A DNA stretch of 64,000 nt from Pseudomonadota bacterium (GTDB taxonomy: Bacteria > Desulfobacterota > Binatia > Binatales > Binataceae), in assembly GCA_021324455.1 (NCBI GenBank), contig JAJPJA010000103.1, positions 1 through 64,000 of the forward strand, written 5' to 3'. Positions 1 through 8,894 of the stretch are shown piece by piece; the stretch's first letter is position 1, and every line of letters begins with the position of its first letter. Both the position numbers and the translations under genes were made by a program. The notes beneath the pieces are model-generated. The model made no database searches, was not told the DNA's origin, and saw only the letters and a program-made list of their open reading frames with translations.

Positions 1-492
1 CACGATCACGGACAGCCGATTTCCACCGATATCTATCCGCTGGAAGCCTTTGCCATCCGCAACGACAACTACAAACTGGTGATCAATTACTATCAATCCT
101 ACGACGCGGCCGCCAACGCCTGTGCCTCCACCACCAGTACCGAGTTCTACCGCATCAACCAGAACGTGCCGCTGCCCAAACTCGATACCGCCGATTCCGA
201 CCTGCTGGCCAGCGGCGGCAGCCTCAACCGCGTGCAGCAGAAGAACTATGACGAATTGAGCGGCCAACTGGCGGCACTGCTGTCATCGCAGCCGCTGTGT
301 CCGGGCGACATCAATCTGGACGGCGTGGTGGACCAGCTTGATGTCGGGCAATGGGCGATGTTGGAAATGCTTTCGATGGGCAACTCGAGCTGGGCCGATC
401 TTAATCTGGACGGACTTACCAACAGCGCGGATCGATCGATCATCCTCCAGAACCTGGGCAAGTGCGGCCACAGCAAGAAACATCTCAGGTAA
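1..492 (+). CDS. Sulfatase-like protein, C-terminal part with dockerin-type repeats (5' partial)
   Basis: The reading frame is open from base 1, so the start lies upstream of the window and only the last 163 codons are present. The first part (HDHGQP..., then AIRNDNYKLV) resembles the end of alkaline-phosphatase-superfamily sulfatases, where a conserved segment precedes the C-terminal subdomain; the catalytic region is not visible. The last 65 residues hold two calcium-loop repeats of dockerin type I form, GDINLDGVVDQLD and ADLNLDGLTNSAD, bracketed by cysteines. Such tails anchor or pair extracellular enzymes, so an exported protein is likely. The dockerin call is fairly firm; the sulfatase assignment rests on a short weak match and is tentative. 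A basic HSKKHLR end follows the repeats. Confidence 0.6.
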   Translation, partial: HDHGQPISTDIYPLEAFAIRNDNYKLVINYYQSYDAAANACASTTSTEFYRINQNVPLPKLDTADSDLLASGGSLNRVQQKNYDELSGQLAALLSSQPLCPGDINLDGVVDQLDVGQWAMLEMLSMGNSSWADLNLDGLTNSADRSIILQNLGKCGHSKKHLR

Positions 493-571
493 GGTAACCG
501 GCGCGGTCCGCGCCAGCGCGTCTGGCGCGATCCGGTTCGCGCACGCATGGCCGGCGCTGTAGAATCAGCAC

Positions 572-1660
572 ATGCAGTTGGCCGTCAATCCGCCGCTGGC
601 GCCGATGCTGTCGCGGCGCATCGAGCAGATACCGGCGGGCGGGGATTGGATATTCGAGCCCAAATGGGACGGCTTTCGCGCGCTGCTGTTCCGCGACGGC
701 GGCGAAGTGCTGATCCAGAGCCGCGACGAGAAATCGCTCAACCGCTACTTTCCTGAATTGATCGAACCCCTGCGCCAGCAACTGCCCCGGCGCTGCGTGC
801 TGGACGGCGAAGTGGTAATCGCGATCGACGGCGCGCTGGATTTCGAAGCGCTGCAGATGCGGATCCATCCGGCGGCCTCCCGCGTCAGGCTGCTGGCCGG
901 TCAAACCCCGGCCTCGATCGTGTTTTTCGACCTGTTGTGCGAAGATAGCCGCGATTTGCGCCGCGAACCGTTCGCCCAGCGCCGCAAGCAGTTGGAACGC
1001 GTCCTTTCCGGCGCGCGCCCGCCGCTTCATCTGACGCCCGCAACTACGGATTCATCGATCGCGGCCGACTGGTTCCGCCGCTTTGAAGGCGCCGGACTCG
1101 ACGGCGTCGTCGCCAAACCCGCCGCGGGAACCTATGAACCGGGCAAGCGCGTCATGTTCAAGATCAAACACGAACGCGACTGCGATTGCGTGGTGGCCGG
1201 TTTCAGATGGCACAAGAACGGCGCGGGTCGCGCGGTCGGTTCGCTGCTGCTGGGACTTTATGACGGCGCCGGCCGGCTTCAGCATGTCGGCGTATGCGCG
1301 AGTTTCACCGACCACAAGCGGCGCGAACTGGTGCAGTTCCTGGCGCCCTACCGGCGCAACGCGCTGGTCAATCATCCATGGAAGGATTGGGCCGAGGCTG
1401 AGGCGGAAGCGGCCGCAGCCGGACGCCGCCTGCCCGGCGCGCAAAGCCGATGGAGCCAGGGCAAGGACCTGTCATGGGAGCCGCTGCGGCCCGAGCTGGT
1501 GCTGGAAGTCGCTTATGAGCATATGCAGGGCGCGCGCTTCCGTCACACCGCTCAGTTCCGCCGCTGGCGCACCGACAAGCGGCCCGAAGACTGCACCTAC
1601 GCGCAGCTCGAAGTGGTGCCGCCGCACGAACTGGCGGCAATCTTCGCACACAGCAGGTGA
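572..1660 (+). CDS. ligC: ATP-dependent DNA ligase, LigC type
   Basis: ATP-dependent polydeoxyribonucleotide ligase of 362 residues, the length usual for stand-alone LigC enzymes, which seal nicks in end-joining and excision repair. Motif I is EPKWDGFR with the adenylated lysine at residue 31. The other nucleotidyltransferase motifs follow in order: LDGEVV near 90, FFDLL near 120, GLDGVVAKP near 180 and the FKIKH motif near 195. An OB-fold follows, with a VLEVAYEH motif near 310. There is no LigD polymerase or nuclease domain in this protein; a polymerase-domain gene lies on the other strand and ends 28 bp away. The ATG at 572 is used because it places motif I at the normal distance. No strong ribosome binding site is visible. 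Confidence 0.9.
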   Translation: MQLAVNPPLAPMLSRRIEQIPAGGDWIFEPKWDGFRALLFRDGGEVLIQSRDEKSLNRYFPELIEPLRQQLPRRCVLDGEVVIAIDGALDFEALQMRIHPAASRVRLLAGQTPASIVFFDLLCEDSRDLRREPFAQRRKQLERVLSGARPPLHLTPATTDSSIAADWFRRFEGAGLDGVVAKPAAGTYEPGKRVMFKIKHERDCDCVVAGFRWHKNGAGRAVGSLLLGLYDGAGRLQHVGVCASFTDHKRRELVQFLAPYRRNALVNHPWKDWAEAEAEAAAAGRRLPGAQSRWSQGKDLSWEPLRPELVLEVAYEHMQGARFRHTAQFRRWRTDKRPEDCTYAQLEVVPPHELAAIFAHSR

Positions 1661-1688
1661 ATACAGGGAAGGGGAAGATTAACCGGGT

Positions 1689-3011
1689 TTATCCGTCCCG
1701 GCGCGCGATGTGTCTCATCCGCCATTGGCGCGTTGGGTCGTCGTCGGGGTCGGGAGTTTCATGCGCGGGCCGCAGCGGCTCGGGAACGTGGCGCAAATTC
1801 AGCCGGATGCGCGTCCAGGTCGAGGACCTGCCGCGCATCGAATCGACCAGAACGTCATCGGCAGCGAGATAGCGGGCGGCCTCCGGATGCCGGCGCTTCC
1901 ATCGTTCCAACCCCTCCAGCGCGGCGGCGCGATGGGGAGAGTTGGCCACCACCACCAGCGGCATCCGCGTGCGCGGCTGCTTTGGCGATGATCGCGCGCG
2001 CGACGGCGCGACCCGCGGCGCCTCGCCTTCCATCTTGCGGAAATGCGGCGGCCACGGGGCGTCGCCCAGTCCCGCCGCCTCATCTCTGGCCGCCAGTTCA
2101 AGCAATGGATCAAGCGAACCGGCCGCGCCGTCCATAGCGGCGTGCGGGTCACCGATACGGGCGAAACGCTCCGGAACCGTCAGCACGGTAAAATCCCCGG
2201 GTTCGCAGTCGGGGACCTCATGCCAGTAAAGCGGCGTGGAAACCCGCGCGTCGGGGAGCGGACGCACCGAATAGGCCGAGCAAGTAGTGCGATCCCTGGC
2301 GTTCTGGTTGTAATCAAGGAAAACACCGTGCCGCTCCTCTTTCCACCATTTGGAACTGGCGATGGCGGGGGCGCGCCGCTCCACTTCACGCGACAGCGCC
2401 AACGCCGCGCGGCGCACCTGCTCGAAGCTCCAACGCGGCTCGATACGGACGTTGATATGCATTCCGCGCGACCCGCTGGTCTTGGGCCATCCGCGCAGTC
2501 CCATCTCCTCCAGAAGCGACTTTACTTCCAGCGCCACCGCGCGCACATCGGCCCAGGCCACGCCGGGGCATGGATCGAGATCGATCCTCAACTCATCAGG
2601 ATGCTCCAGGTCGGCGGATCGTACCGGATGAGGATGCAGCTCGATACATCCCAGATTGACCACCCACGCGAGCCCCGCCGCGTCGTCAACCACGATCTCT
2701 TCGGCCGTGCGTCCGGAGGGGAAAGAGAGGGTGACGGTGCGCAGCCATTGGGGCCGTTTGGCCGGCGCGCGTTTCTGGTAGAACGCCTCGCCCTCGGCGC
2801 CGTGAACGAAGCGCTTGAGCACCAGGGGACGATCGCTTATTCCATTGAGCGCGCCTTTCGCCACCGACAGGTAGTAGCCAACCAGCTCCAGCTTGGTAAG
2901 CTTCGTCTGGCGGCTGAAATAGGGCTTGTCGGGATGCGTAATCGGCACCTCGCGCCCGTCGATCAGCAGCTTGTGTGCGGCTCCGCTCTTGACCACATCC
3001 TGATTGTACAC
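1689..3011 (-). CDS. Stand-alone LigD-type polymerase/primase domain protein
   Basis: Polymerase domain (PolDom, archaeo-eukaryotic primase fold) of bacterial LigD, which fills gaps and adds nucleotides, preferring ribonucleotides, at double-strand breaks with Ku. Residues 10-300 carry the family signatures: ITHPDKPYF near the N-terminus, the metal-binding RIDLDP near 145, TSGSRGMHI near 180 and the third acidic motif VFLDYNQN near 230. The last 130 residues (after about 310) are not PolDom; they include PLVVVANSPHRAAALEGLERW and look like a small separate domain I do not recognise. Start is GTG at 3011; a later GTG (codon 7) is possible. It converges with ligC, so the two LigD activities are split into separate genes here. 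No Ku gene lies in the window. Confidence 0.87.
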   Translation of the reverse strand: MYNQDVVKSGAAHKLLIDGREVPITHPDKPYFSRQTKLTKLELVGYYLSVAKGALNGISDRPLVLKRFVHGAEGEAFYQKRAPAKRPQWLRTVTLSFPSGRTAEEIVVDDAAGLAWVVNLGCIELHPHPVRSADLEHPDELRIDLDPCPGVAWADVRAVALEVKSLLEEMGLRGWPKTSGSRGMHINVRIEPRWSFEQVRRAALALSREVERRAPAIASSKWWKEERHGVFLDYNQNARDRTTCSAYSVRPLPDARVSTPLYWHEVPDCEPGDFTVLTVPERFARIGDPHAAMDGAAGSLDPLLELAARDEAAGLGDAPWPPHFRKMEGEAPRVAPSRARSSPKQPRTRMPLVVVANSPHRAAALEGLERWKRRHPEAARYLAADDVLVDSMRGRSSTWTRIRLNLRHVPEPLRPAHETPDPDDDPTRQWRMRHIARRDG

Positions 3012-3195
3012 CGAACGCGAGCGGCCGCTTCAGGCGGTGGGCCGGCGAAATCGATACCGGCTTGGGCGAGCCGTTATTTTCGGCCCGATGCGCAGGTCGC
3101 CGATGCGGCGGTTTTTCTTACCCGCGGCCGATGCGCTAATAAGGAGACCACCATCGGCCCGTATGGGTTGAGGATCTGACCGGAGGCCGACTGCG

Positions 3196-3978
3196 ATGGA
3201 TCAAGTACTGAGCGGAAAATGTGCGCTGGTAACCGGCGGGGGACGCGGGATTGGCCGCTCCATAGCAATTGCGCTGGCGCGCGCCGGCGCTGACGTGGCG
3301 GTGGCGGCGCGTACGCAGTCGCAACTGGACGCCGTGGCCGGCGAGATTCGCGCCCTGGGCCGCCGGGCATTCGCCGTCGCGATCGATCTTACCCGCCGCG
3401 ATCACATCGAGGAGCGCGTCAATTATGCGGCCGGACAACTGGGCGGCCTCGATATTTTGGTCAACAACGCCGGCGGCAGTATCGGCGCGGGCGCCCAGAT
3501 CGATCCGGTAACTCACGACCCGCAGACATTCGAAGACTGCCTGTTCTTCAACCTGACCCAGGTGTTTTACGTCACCCGCACCGCGCTGCCGTATATGATC
3601 AGGAAGAACTGGGGACGGATCCTCAATACCGGCTCGGGCTCCGCCAATCGCGGCGGCGCGATCCTCGCCTACACCGCCGCCAAGCACGGGCTGATCGGCT
3701 ACACGCGATCGCTCGCCTACGCGGTCGCGCGCCATAACATCAACGTCAACGTGATCAACCCCGGATGGACCAACACCGCGATGGTGGACTGGGAGCGATT
3801 GGCCAAGGCGATGAACACGACGGTCGAAGGCGCCCGGCAATTCGCTTACAGCCAGAGTATCCAGCGCCGCGTGGTGGAACCCGAGGAACTGGGTCCGATG
3901 GCGGTGCTGCTATGCTCGGATTTGGGTAGCGCGGTAACAGGCCAGGTGGTTTACGTGGACGGCGGCTTCAAAGTCTGA
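3196..3978 (+). CDS. Short-chain dehydrogenase/reductase (SDR)
   Basis: Classical SDR of 260 residues. It has the NAD(P)-binding TGGGRGIG at residues 13-20, the NNAGG motif near 92, catalytic Ser in TGSGSANRG, and the YTAAK active-site Tyr/Lys pair near 160. The PG motif and the C-terminal GQVVYVDGG segment are typical of the FabG-like branch. An arginine after the second strand (AARTQ) hints at NADP preference. The substrate cannot be read from sequence; next-door catabolic-looking genes (a luciferase-like monooxygenase and an alpha/beta hydrolase) suggest a role in oxidising or reducing a hydroxy or keto intermediate. It is divergent from the polymerase gene, 184 bp away. Confidence 0.85.
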   Translation: MDQVLSGKCALVTGGGRGIGRSIAIALARAGADVAVAARTQSQLDAVAGEIRALGRRAFAVAIDLTRRDHIEERVNYAAGQLGGLDILVNNAGGSIGAGAQIDPVTHDPQTFEDCLFFNLTQVFYVTRTALPYMIRKNWGRILNTGSGSANRGGAILAYTAAKHGLIGYTRSLAYAVARHNINVNVINPGWTNTAMVDWERLAKAMNTTVEGARQFAYSQSIQRRVVEPEELGPMAVLLCSDLGSAVTGQVVYVDGGFKV

Positions 3979-4214
3979 TTTTCTCCGCAATGCGGCGCGG
4001 CTTGGGATGGGTCCATGAAGGTTTTTCCGATGCGCGCGGAAAAACTATAACGCGATCTATCCAAAACGCTGCTTTTGCCATACAATCGCGCCGCCTGGAG
4101 ATGAGATCCCAAGGCAGGCGGATAACGGGCGAAAGTCGTGGCGAAGACCTCGGCATATTGAGGCGAAAGCGGCGTCCTGGCGCTTCGCCTACATTCAGGT
4201 AAAGGAATAGAGCG

Positions 4215-5585
4215 ATGCTACTGTTGTATTTCCACGAGCGGCCGTACGGCTATGTCCCCGAAGACGAAGTAATCAAGAATCGCGGATTCTTCGGCGTTCC
4301 CAACCGCTTCTTCGACGCCGAAAAGGGCGCCGAACTCTACAACACCTATCTCGACGAGATGCAGTATGTCGAAGAGATGGGGCTGGACGGAGTGGTGCTC
4401 AACGAGCATCACGGGACCCCCTTCTGCATGGGTGCGGTGATGGACGTCGAAGCGGCGATCCTCGCGCGCATTACACGCAAGATGCGGATCGTGCTGCTGG
4501 GGAATCCGCTGCCGGTGGTCCGCAATCCGATTCGTCTGGCCGAGGAGCTGGCCGAAATCGACATGATCTCGCGCGGGCGCCTGGTTACCGGATGGGTCCG
4601 CGGCGCCGGCAGCGAGCAGCTGTTCAACAACGTCAGCCCCGCGCTCAATCGCGAATATTTCAACGAAGCGCATGACCTGGTGGTCAAATGCTGGACCGAA
4701 CCGGGCCCCTTCCGCTTCGAGGGCAAGCATTTCCATTTCCGTTTCGTCAATCCGTGGGCGCTGCCTTATCAGAAGCCGCATCCGCCGATCTGGATTCCGG
4801 GTCTGCTGAGTCCCGAGTCCGTAATCTGGGCCGCCGAGCATCGCTATCCCTATATCGGTCTGGGGACCGGACTTAAAGCCACCAGCGAGCTGTGGAACAT
4901 CTACGCGGATCGGGCGGCGCAACTCGGCTACCAGGCGGGGCCGGAGAATTTCGGCTACATGCAGAACGTGTTCGTCGCCGAGACTGAGGAGAAGGCGCAG
5001 GAAGTCGCCAAGCTCAATCTGTACGGCGGCGGCGGCGCGGCGTTTGCCCGTCCGGAATGGACGCTGCCGCCCGGCTATAACTCCAAGGAAGCGACCAAAC
5101 GTTTGGCTCGTCAGCAGGCGGCGTCCAAACAGGAGCGAACCGCGTTCCTGGGATTGAGCGCGACCCCCGACCAGCACAATGAAAAGGCGGCGGCGGTCAG
5201 CGCACGCACCCGGCTGGCGCGCGGCGAAATCGACGTGGAAGACGCCAAGCGCGCGATTTACTCGACCTACCAGAAAGCGCAGGAAAGCTTGAGCATCATC
5301 ACCGGCACACCCAAAACCGTGCTGCCCAAGCTCAAACACATCCTCGAAGTGCTCCGATGCGGCGCGCTGGCGATTTCGCAGGTCAACGGTCCGGCGACGC
5401 ATGAAGACCGCATGACCAGTATCCGGCTGTTCGCACAGGAAGTGGCGCCCGCGCTGCGCGAGTTCGGCAAGGAACTGGGTCTGGTCGACGCGTTCCAGGC
5501 CAAACCCGGCGCGCGGCCGATTTCAGGCAAGCGCGACCAGGTGTCGTGGCCGGAACTGCTGCCGGAAAACAAGCAACCCGCCTGA
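4215..5585 (+). CDS. Luciferase-like flavin-dependent monooxygenase (LLM class)
   Basis: TIM-barrel flavin-dependent monooxygenase of the bacterial luciferase-like superfamily, 456 residues, longer than the F420-type members in this window. Recognisable segments are LNEHHGTP near 65, the RMRIVLLGNPLPV strand, LAEIDMISRGRLVTGWVRG near 120, and KPHPPIWIPG near 190. The family uses FMNH2 or F420 to oxidise aldehydes, ketones, sulfonates or aromatic substrates; this branch is not assigned to a substrate by anything I can see. The ATG at 4215 is preceded by AAAGGAA at good spacing. It is followed 23 bp later by an alpha/beta hydrolase on the same strand, so co-transcription is likely. The 236 bp upstream, after the SDR, shows no convincing gene. 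Confidence 0.85.
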   Translation: MLLLYFHERPYGYVPEDEVIKNRGFFGVPNRFFDAEKGAELYNTYLDEMQYVEEMGLDGVVLNEHHGTPFCMGAVMDVEAAILARITRKMRIVLLGNPLPVVRNPIRLAEELAEIDMISRGRLVTGWVRGAGSEQLFNNVSPALNREYFNEAHDLVVKCWTEPGPFRFEGKHFHFRFVNPWALPYQKPHPPIWIPGLLSPESVIWAAEHRYPYIGLGTGLKATSELWNIYADRAAQLGYQAGPENFGYMQNVFVAETEEKAQEVAKLNLYGGGGAAFARPEWTLPPGYNSKEATKRLARQQAASKQERTAFLGLSATPDQHNEKAAAVSARTRLARGEIDVEDAKRAIYSTYQKAQESLSIITGTPKTVLPKLKHILEVLRCGALAISQVNGPATHEDRMTSIRLFAQEVAPALREFGKELGLVDAFQAKPGARPISGKRDQVSWPELLPENKQPA

Positions 5586-5608
5586 CGCGAAGTTGGGAGG
5601 CGCCGCCG

Positions 5609-6472
5609 ATGGATCAATTTCGAACCGGCAACGTCAGCGCCAACGGAATTGATTTCCATTATATAGAGGCAGGCACCGGGCCATTGGTCCTGTGCCTGCA
5701 TGGATTTCCTGACAACGCGTACACCTATCGCTACCTGCTGCCGGAGCTGGCCAAAGCCGGCTTTCGCGGGGTGGCTCCGTTCATGCGCGGATACTTTCCG
5801 ACCGGCCGGCCCGCCGACGAACGTTACGAATCGGTGCTGCTGGCCCAGGACGCGGCGGCGCTGATTTCCGCGTTGGGCGCCGATCAGGCCTGCGTGGTCG
5901 GGCATGACTGGGGCGGCGCGGCGACCGCGGGATGCGCCGTGCTGGCGCCGCAACGCGTGCGCAAGATTGTCACCATCGCGATTCCGCACGGCGCTTTCGC
6001 CACCGACTACGATTCGCTCAAGGGCGGATGGCATGGATACTTCTTCCAGATGCCGTTTGCCGACGCGCTGGTTGCCGCCAACGATTTCGACTTCATCTAT
6101 AAATGGTGGCGCGACGCGTCGCCCGAATACGAACCGCCGGCCGATATTATGGAGAGCGTCAAGGCGACCTTCCGCGCGCCCGGCACATTGACCGCCGCGC
6201 TCAACTACTATCGCCACACCATCCATCCGGCCAACCGCGATCCGGCGTTGGCCGATCTGCGCGAAAAGGTGGCAACCACGCCGATCCCGGTCCCCGCGAT
6301 GGCGCTGCACGGCACGCGCGACCGTCCCGGACGGCTCGCGATGTTCGAAAAGATGGGTGCGCTGTTCGGACGCGGGGTGGAAAAGGTGCTGCTGCCGGGT
6401 ACGGGACATTTTTTGCATTTGGAGCGTCCGGCCGAGGCCAATGCGAAAATCGTTGGCTTCCTGAAGTCGTAG
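5609..6472 (+). CDS. Alpha/beta hydrolase, epoxide-hydrolase-like
   Basis: Alpha/beta-fold hydrolase of 287 residues. The oxyanion region is HGFPDN near residue 34, and the nucleophile elbow is VGHDWGG near 100, with Asp as nucleophile; this is the signature of soluble epoxide hydrolases and haloalkane dehalogenases rather than esterases. The catalytic His lies in GTGHFLHLERP near the C-terminus. A cap region of about 100 residues sits between strands 6 and 7. I chose ATG 5609 because it has GGGAGG upstream and gives the usual N-terminus; the longer ORF overlaps the monooxygenase gene. Cotranscribed with the luciferase-like gene, it may hydrolyse an epoxide or ester that the oxygenase makes (inference). 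Confidence 0.85.
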   Translation: MDQFRTGNVSANGIDFHYIEAGTGPLVLCLHGFPDNAYTYRYLLPELAKAGFRGVAPFMRGYFPTGRPADERYESVLLAQDAAALISALGADQACVVGHDWGGAATAGCAVLAPQRVRKIVTIAIPHGAFATDYDSLKGGWHGYFFQMPFADALVAANDFDFIYKWWRDASPEYEPPADIMESVKATFRAPGTLTAALNYYRHTIHPANRDPALADLREKVATTPIPVPAMALHGTRDRPGRLAMFEKMGALFGRGVEKVLLPGTGHFLHLERPAEANAKIVGFLKS

Positions 6473-6597
6473 CAGGCCGCGGCATAGACGCTCCGAACCT
6501 CATTGAGACTTTGACCCGAACGCCGCGGTCCCGCCGCATACGTCGTGCACCGATTTGCAAACCGGTGTCATTGATGTGAAGCTAAGCAAGCATAAAG

Positions 6598-7299
6598 GTG
6601 GACGAAAATGGCAAAATTCGACTAACCCCGTTCCGGCCCTGGCCCGCGGCGCTGGTTTTGATCGCTCTGCTTACGACCTCGGCGATGGGCTCGGCGGCCG
6701 CCGCCGGTGCACTCGCGTTGGTTCAGAACTCGCGCGCGACGACCGCATCCGGCGCGGAATTCGTCGCATGCGGCGAATATGTGCGCAGGGCCAATTCGCA
6801 CATGAAATCGATCGTGAGCACGATCGACGACGTGTGGGGGGCGCATGTGAGGGTTTACCAGTCGGTCGCGATGCTGCCGCCGCATGCCAGGCCGGGCGGA
6901 TGCGTGATGTATAACCCCGCCTACCTGCGTCTGCTGCTGGAGCATCTTATGATCCGCGACAGCGCGGTGGTCGATGCGATGCTGTACGCGATCATGGCGC
7001 ATGAAGTCGGACATGAAATGCATGACGACTTCAGCCCGCAGCGCGCGGCCCTTCCGAGCGAGACCAGGGAACTGGAAGCCGATCGCTTCGCCGGCTACAC
7101 GATGCAGCGTCTGAACCTCGGACTCGATAACATCACGCCCTACTACAGTCTGGCGGGCGACGAATTTACCGGAGCGATGACCCGGCCGTCGAGCCGCCAC
7201 GGCGAGAGCATGCGCCGCACCAATGCGCTGAGGAAAGGCTGGGAACTGGGCGAATGGAACCAGCCCGAAGATTACCATTCGCTCTCCGACGACGATTAA
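6598..7299 (+). CDS. Exported zinc metalloprotease-like protein (M48-like HEVGH)
   Basis: Predicted exported protein of 233 residues. A signal peptide covers about residues 1-36 (basic start, WPAALVLIALLTTSAMG, then AAA). The mature part holds HEVGH near residue 138 and a downstream ELEADRFAGY, the zinc HExxH plus third-ligand Glu arrangement of M48-type peptidases such as HtpX and BepA. The protein is short and lacks membrane helices after the signal, so it is a small periplasmic member, or possibly a family I cannot name. Start is GTG at 6598 with only a weak ribosome binding site. It stands alone, 125 bp after the hydrolase, and converges on the acetyltransferase gene. Confidence 0.7.
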   Translation: MDENGKIRLTPFRPWPAALVLIALLTTSAMGSAAAAGALALVQNSRATTASGAEFVACGEYVRRANSHMKSIVSTIDDVWGAHVRVYQSVAMLPPHARPGGCVMYNPAYLRLLLEHLMIRDSAVVDAMLYAIMAHEVGHEMHDDFSPQRAALPSETRELEADRFAGYTMQRLNLGLDNITPYYSLAGDEFTGAMTRPSSRHGESMRRTNALRKGWELGEWNQPEDYHSLSDDD

Positions 7300-7318
7300 T
7301 TCTTAAGGCGCGGTTTCT

Positions 7319-7807
7319 TTATTTTGGATTTGCGGCCGCCGTCCGCCGCAGGGCGTCGGCGCCAAGCCGCCAGACCGTCCACTGCTCCATCGCTGCGGCG
7401 CCCAACGCGCGGTAGAAGCCGTGCGCGGGCGTGTTCCAGTCGAGCACCGACCACTCCATCCTTCCGTATCCGCGCGCGACTGCAATGGCGGCCAGTTTGC
7501 CCAGCAGTGCGCGTCCGATGCCGCGGCGGCGAAAGCGCTCGGACACGAACAGGTCCTCCAGGAACAGGCCCGGGAGTCCGCGCCAGGTGGAATAGTTGCG
7601 GAAGAACAGCGCGAATCCGGCCGCTTGTCCATCCACCTCCGCGATCAGGCATTCGAAGGGCGGGTCCGGCGCCTCCATCTGCGCGCGCAGCCCCGACGCC
7701 GTCGCCTCAACGGCGTCGGGTTCGCGTTCATACTCGGCCAGCGCGCGGATGAAGCTCATGACCAGTTCAGCGTCCGCCGGCGCGGCAAAGCGTATCGACA
7801 ATCCCAT
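7319..7807 (-). CDS. GNAT family N-acetyltransferase, diamine-acetyltransferase-like
   Basis: GNAT acetyltransferase of 162 residues. The acetyl-CoA pyrophosphate loop RRRGIGRALL (motif A, R/Q-x-x-G-x-G/A) is near residue 95, preceded by LFLEDLFVSERF, a segment strongly reminiscent of eukaryotic and bacterial spermidine/diamine acetyltransferases. The end includes WNTPAHGFYRALGA, the usual motif B with Tyr as general acid. The start has a perfect GGAGGAG ribosome binding site. Likely acts on small polyamines or amines, but related proteins also acetylate thialysine, so the substrate is unproven. It is divergent from rsmI. Confidence 0.82.
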   Translation of the reverse strand: MGLSIRFAAPADAELVMSFIRALAEYEREPDAVEATASGLRAQMEAPDPPFECLIAEVDGQAAGFALFFRNYSTWRGLPGLFLEDLFVSERFRRRGIGRALLGKLAAIAVARGYGRMEWSVLDWNTPAHGFYRALGAAAMEQWTVWRLGADALRRTAAANPK

Positions 7808-7953
7808 CGCTCTCCTCCGTTCGGTTCAGGCATAGCATGGAACCGGGGCTCACGCTGACGGTCGGGCCGACGCGCCTTGTCTAGCGGCACGGCTTGCATC
7901 AGGATCTGACCAGGCAGCGGGCGCCGCAGCGCGGGCGAGGGACTGCTTATCAC

Positions 7954-8826
7954 TTGAACACGACGACCAACAGCCGCAGCGGCATTCTCTACGTTGTCGC
8001 CACACCGATCGGCAACCTGCGGGATATTTCGGCGCGGGCTTTGGAAGTGCTGCGGGAGGTCGATCTGGTTGCCTGCGAAGACACACGGCGTACCGGGCAA
8101 TTGCTGGCGGCGCATGGGATTCGAAAGCCGCTGATCAGCTATTTCGAGCACAACGAGCAGCCGCGTACGCGGGAGTTGCTGGAGAAGCTGGGTGCGGGTG
8201 GGGCGATTGCCCTTGTCACTGACGCCGGTACGCCCGCCATTTCGGATCCCGGCTACCGGCTGGTGCGTAGCGCGCTGGATGCGGGATTGGCCGTACGCTC
8301 GGTGCCGGGTCCGTCCGCGGTCATCGCGGCCCTTTCCATCGCCGGCATGCCAACCGACCGTTTTGCTTTCGAAGGCTTTCTGCCCGCGCGCGCGGGTCAG
8401 CTCACCTCCCGGTTGCGCGCGCTTAAGCATGAGCCGCGCACCATGGTTTTCTATGAGGCCGCCCGCCGCCTGCCGGAGACCCTAAGGGAAATGTCCGCCG
8501 CTTTCGGGTCCGAGCGCGAGGGGGCGGTGGTGCGCGAAATTACCAAGATCTTTGAAGAGGTGGTGCGCGGCACGGTCGGAGAACTGGCGGCTCGCTGGAA
8601 GGATGAGCCGCCCAGGGGCGAGATCACTTTGGTGGTGGCCGGGGCGCCCGAAGCGCAGACAAAAGCAGCGGAACGGACAGCGGGCATCAGCCTCGATGAC
8701 CTGACCGCAGCCGGTCTGGAGCCGCGTCAGGCGGCCCGGATTCTGGCCCGGATACAGGGGCGCAGCAGCCGCGAGGTGTACCAGGAAGGGTTGAAAAACC
8801 GCGGCAATTCCGGTTCCGAATCGTGA
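7954..8826 (+). CDS. rsmI: 16S rRNA (cytidine(1402)-2'-O)-methyltransferase RsmI
   Basis: RsmI methylates the ribose of C1402 in 16S rRNA, using S-adenosylmethionine, near the P-site. The tetrapyrrole-methylase fold is clear: LYVVATPIGNLRDIS at the N-terminus, EDTRRTG near 45, LVTDAGTPAISDPG near 90, VPGPSAVIAAL near 120 and a GFLP segment near 147. The ORF opens with TTG at 7894, but homologs begin just before the LYVV strand, so I use the in-frame TTG at 7954; both are non-ATG, so the start is uncertain. The last 50 residues are the C-terminal helical region with GRSSREVYQEGL, typical of the family. The next gene, aroQ, follows after 68 bp. Confidence 0.93.
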   Translation: MNTTTNSRSGILYVVATPIGNLRDISARALEVLREVDLVACEDTRRTGQLLAAHGIRKPLISYFEHNEQPRTRELLEKLGAGGAIALVTDAGTPAISDPGYRLVRSALDAGLAVRSVPGPSAVIAALSIAGMPTDRFAFEGFLPARAGQLTSRLRALKHEPRTMVFYEAARRLPETLREMSAAFGSEREGAVVREITKIFEEVVRGTVGELAARWKDEPPRGEITLVVAGAPEAQTKAAERTAGISLDDLTAAGLEPRQAARILARIQGRSSREVYQEGLKNRGNSGSES

Positions 8827-8856
8827 ATTAGGGTAGGCGGTTTGAGAGCGCGGCTA

Positions 8857-8865
8857 TGCTAAAAT
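8857..8865 (+). promoter_or_regulatory. Possible extended -10 promoter element for aroQ
   Basis: The sequence TGCTAAAAT matches an extended -10 element (TGn followed by a TATAAT-like hexamer) about 30 bp before the aroQ ATG. No -35 element lies at a standard distance. It would let aroQ-accB-accC be transcribed separately from rsmI. Weak by sequence alone. Confidence 0.3.
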
Positions 8866-8894
8866 CAGGCCACAGTTTTGAGGCGTAAATCATA

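Noticed and set aside
3990-4202. 70-codon ORF between the SDR and luciferase-like gene
   Set aside because: No ribosome binding site, no motif, Arg-rich composition; most likely untranslated spacer.
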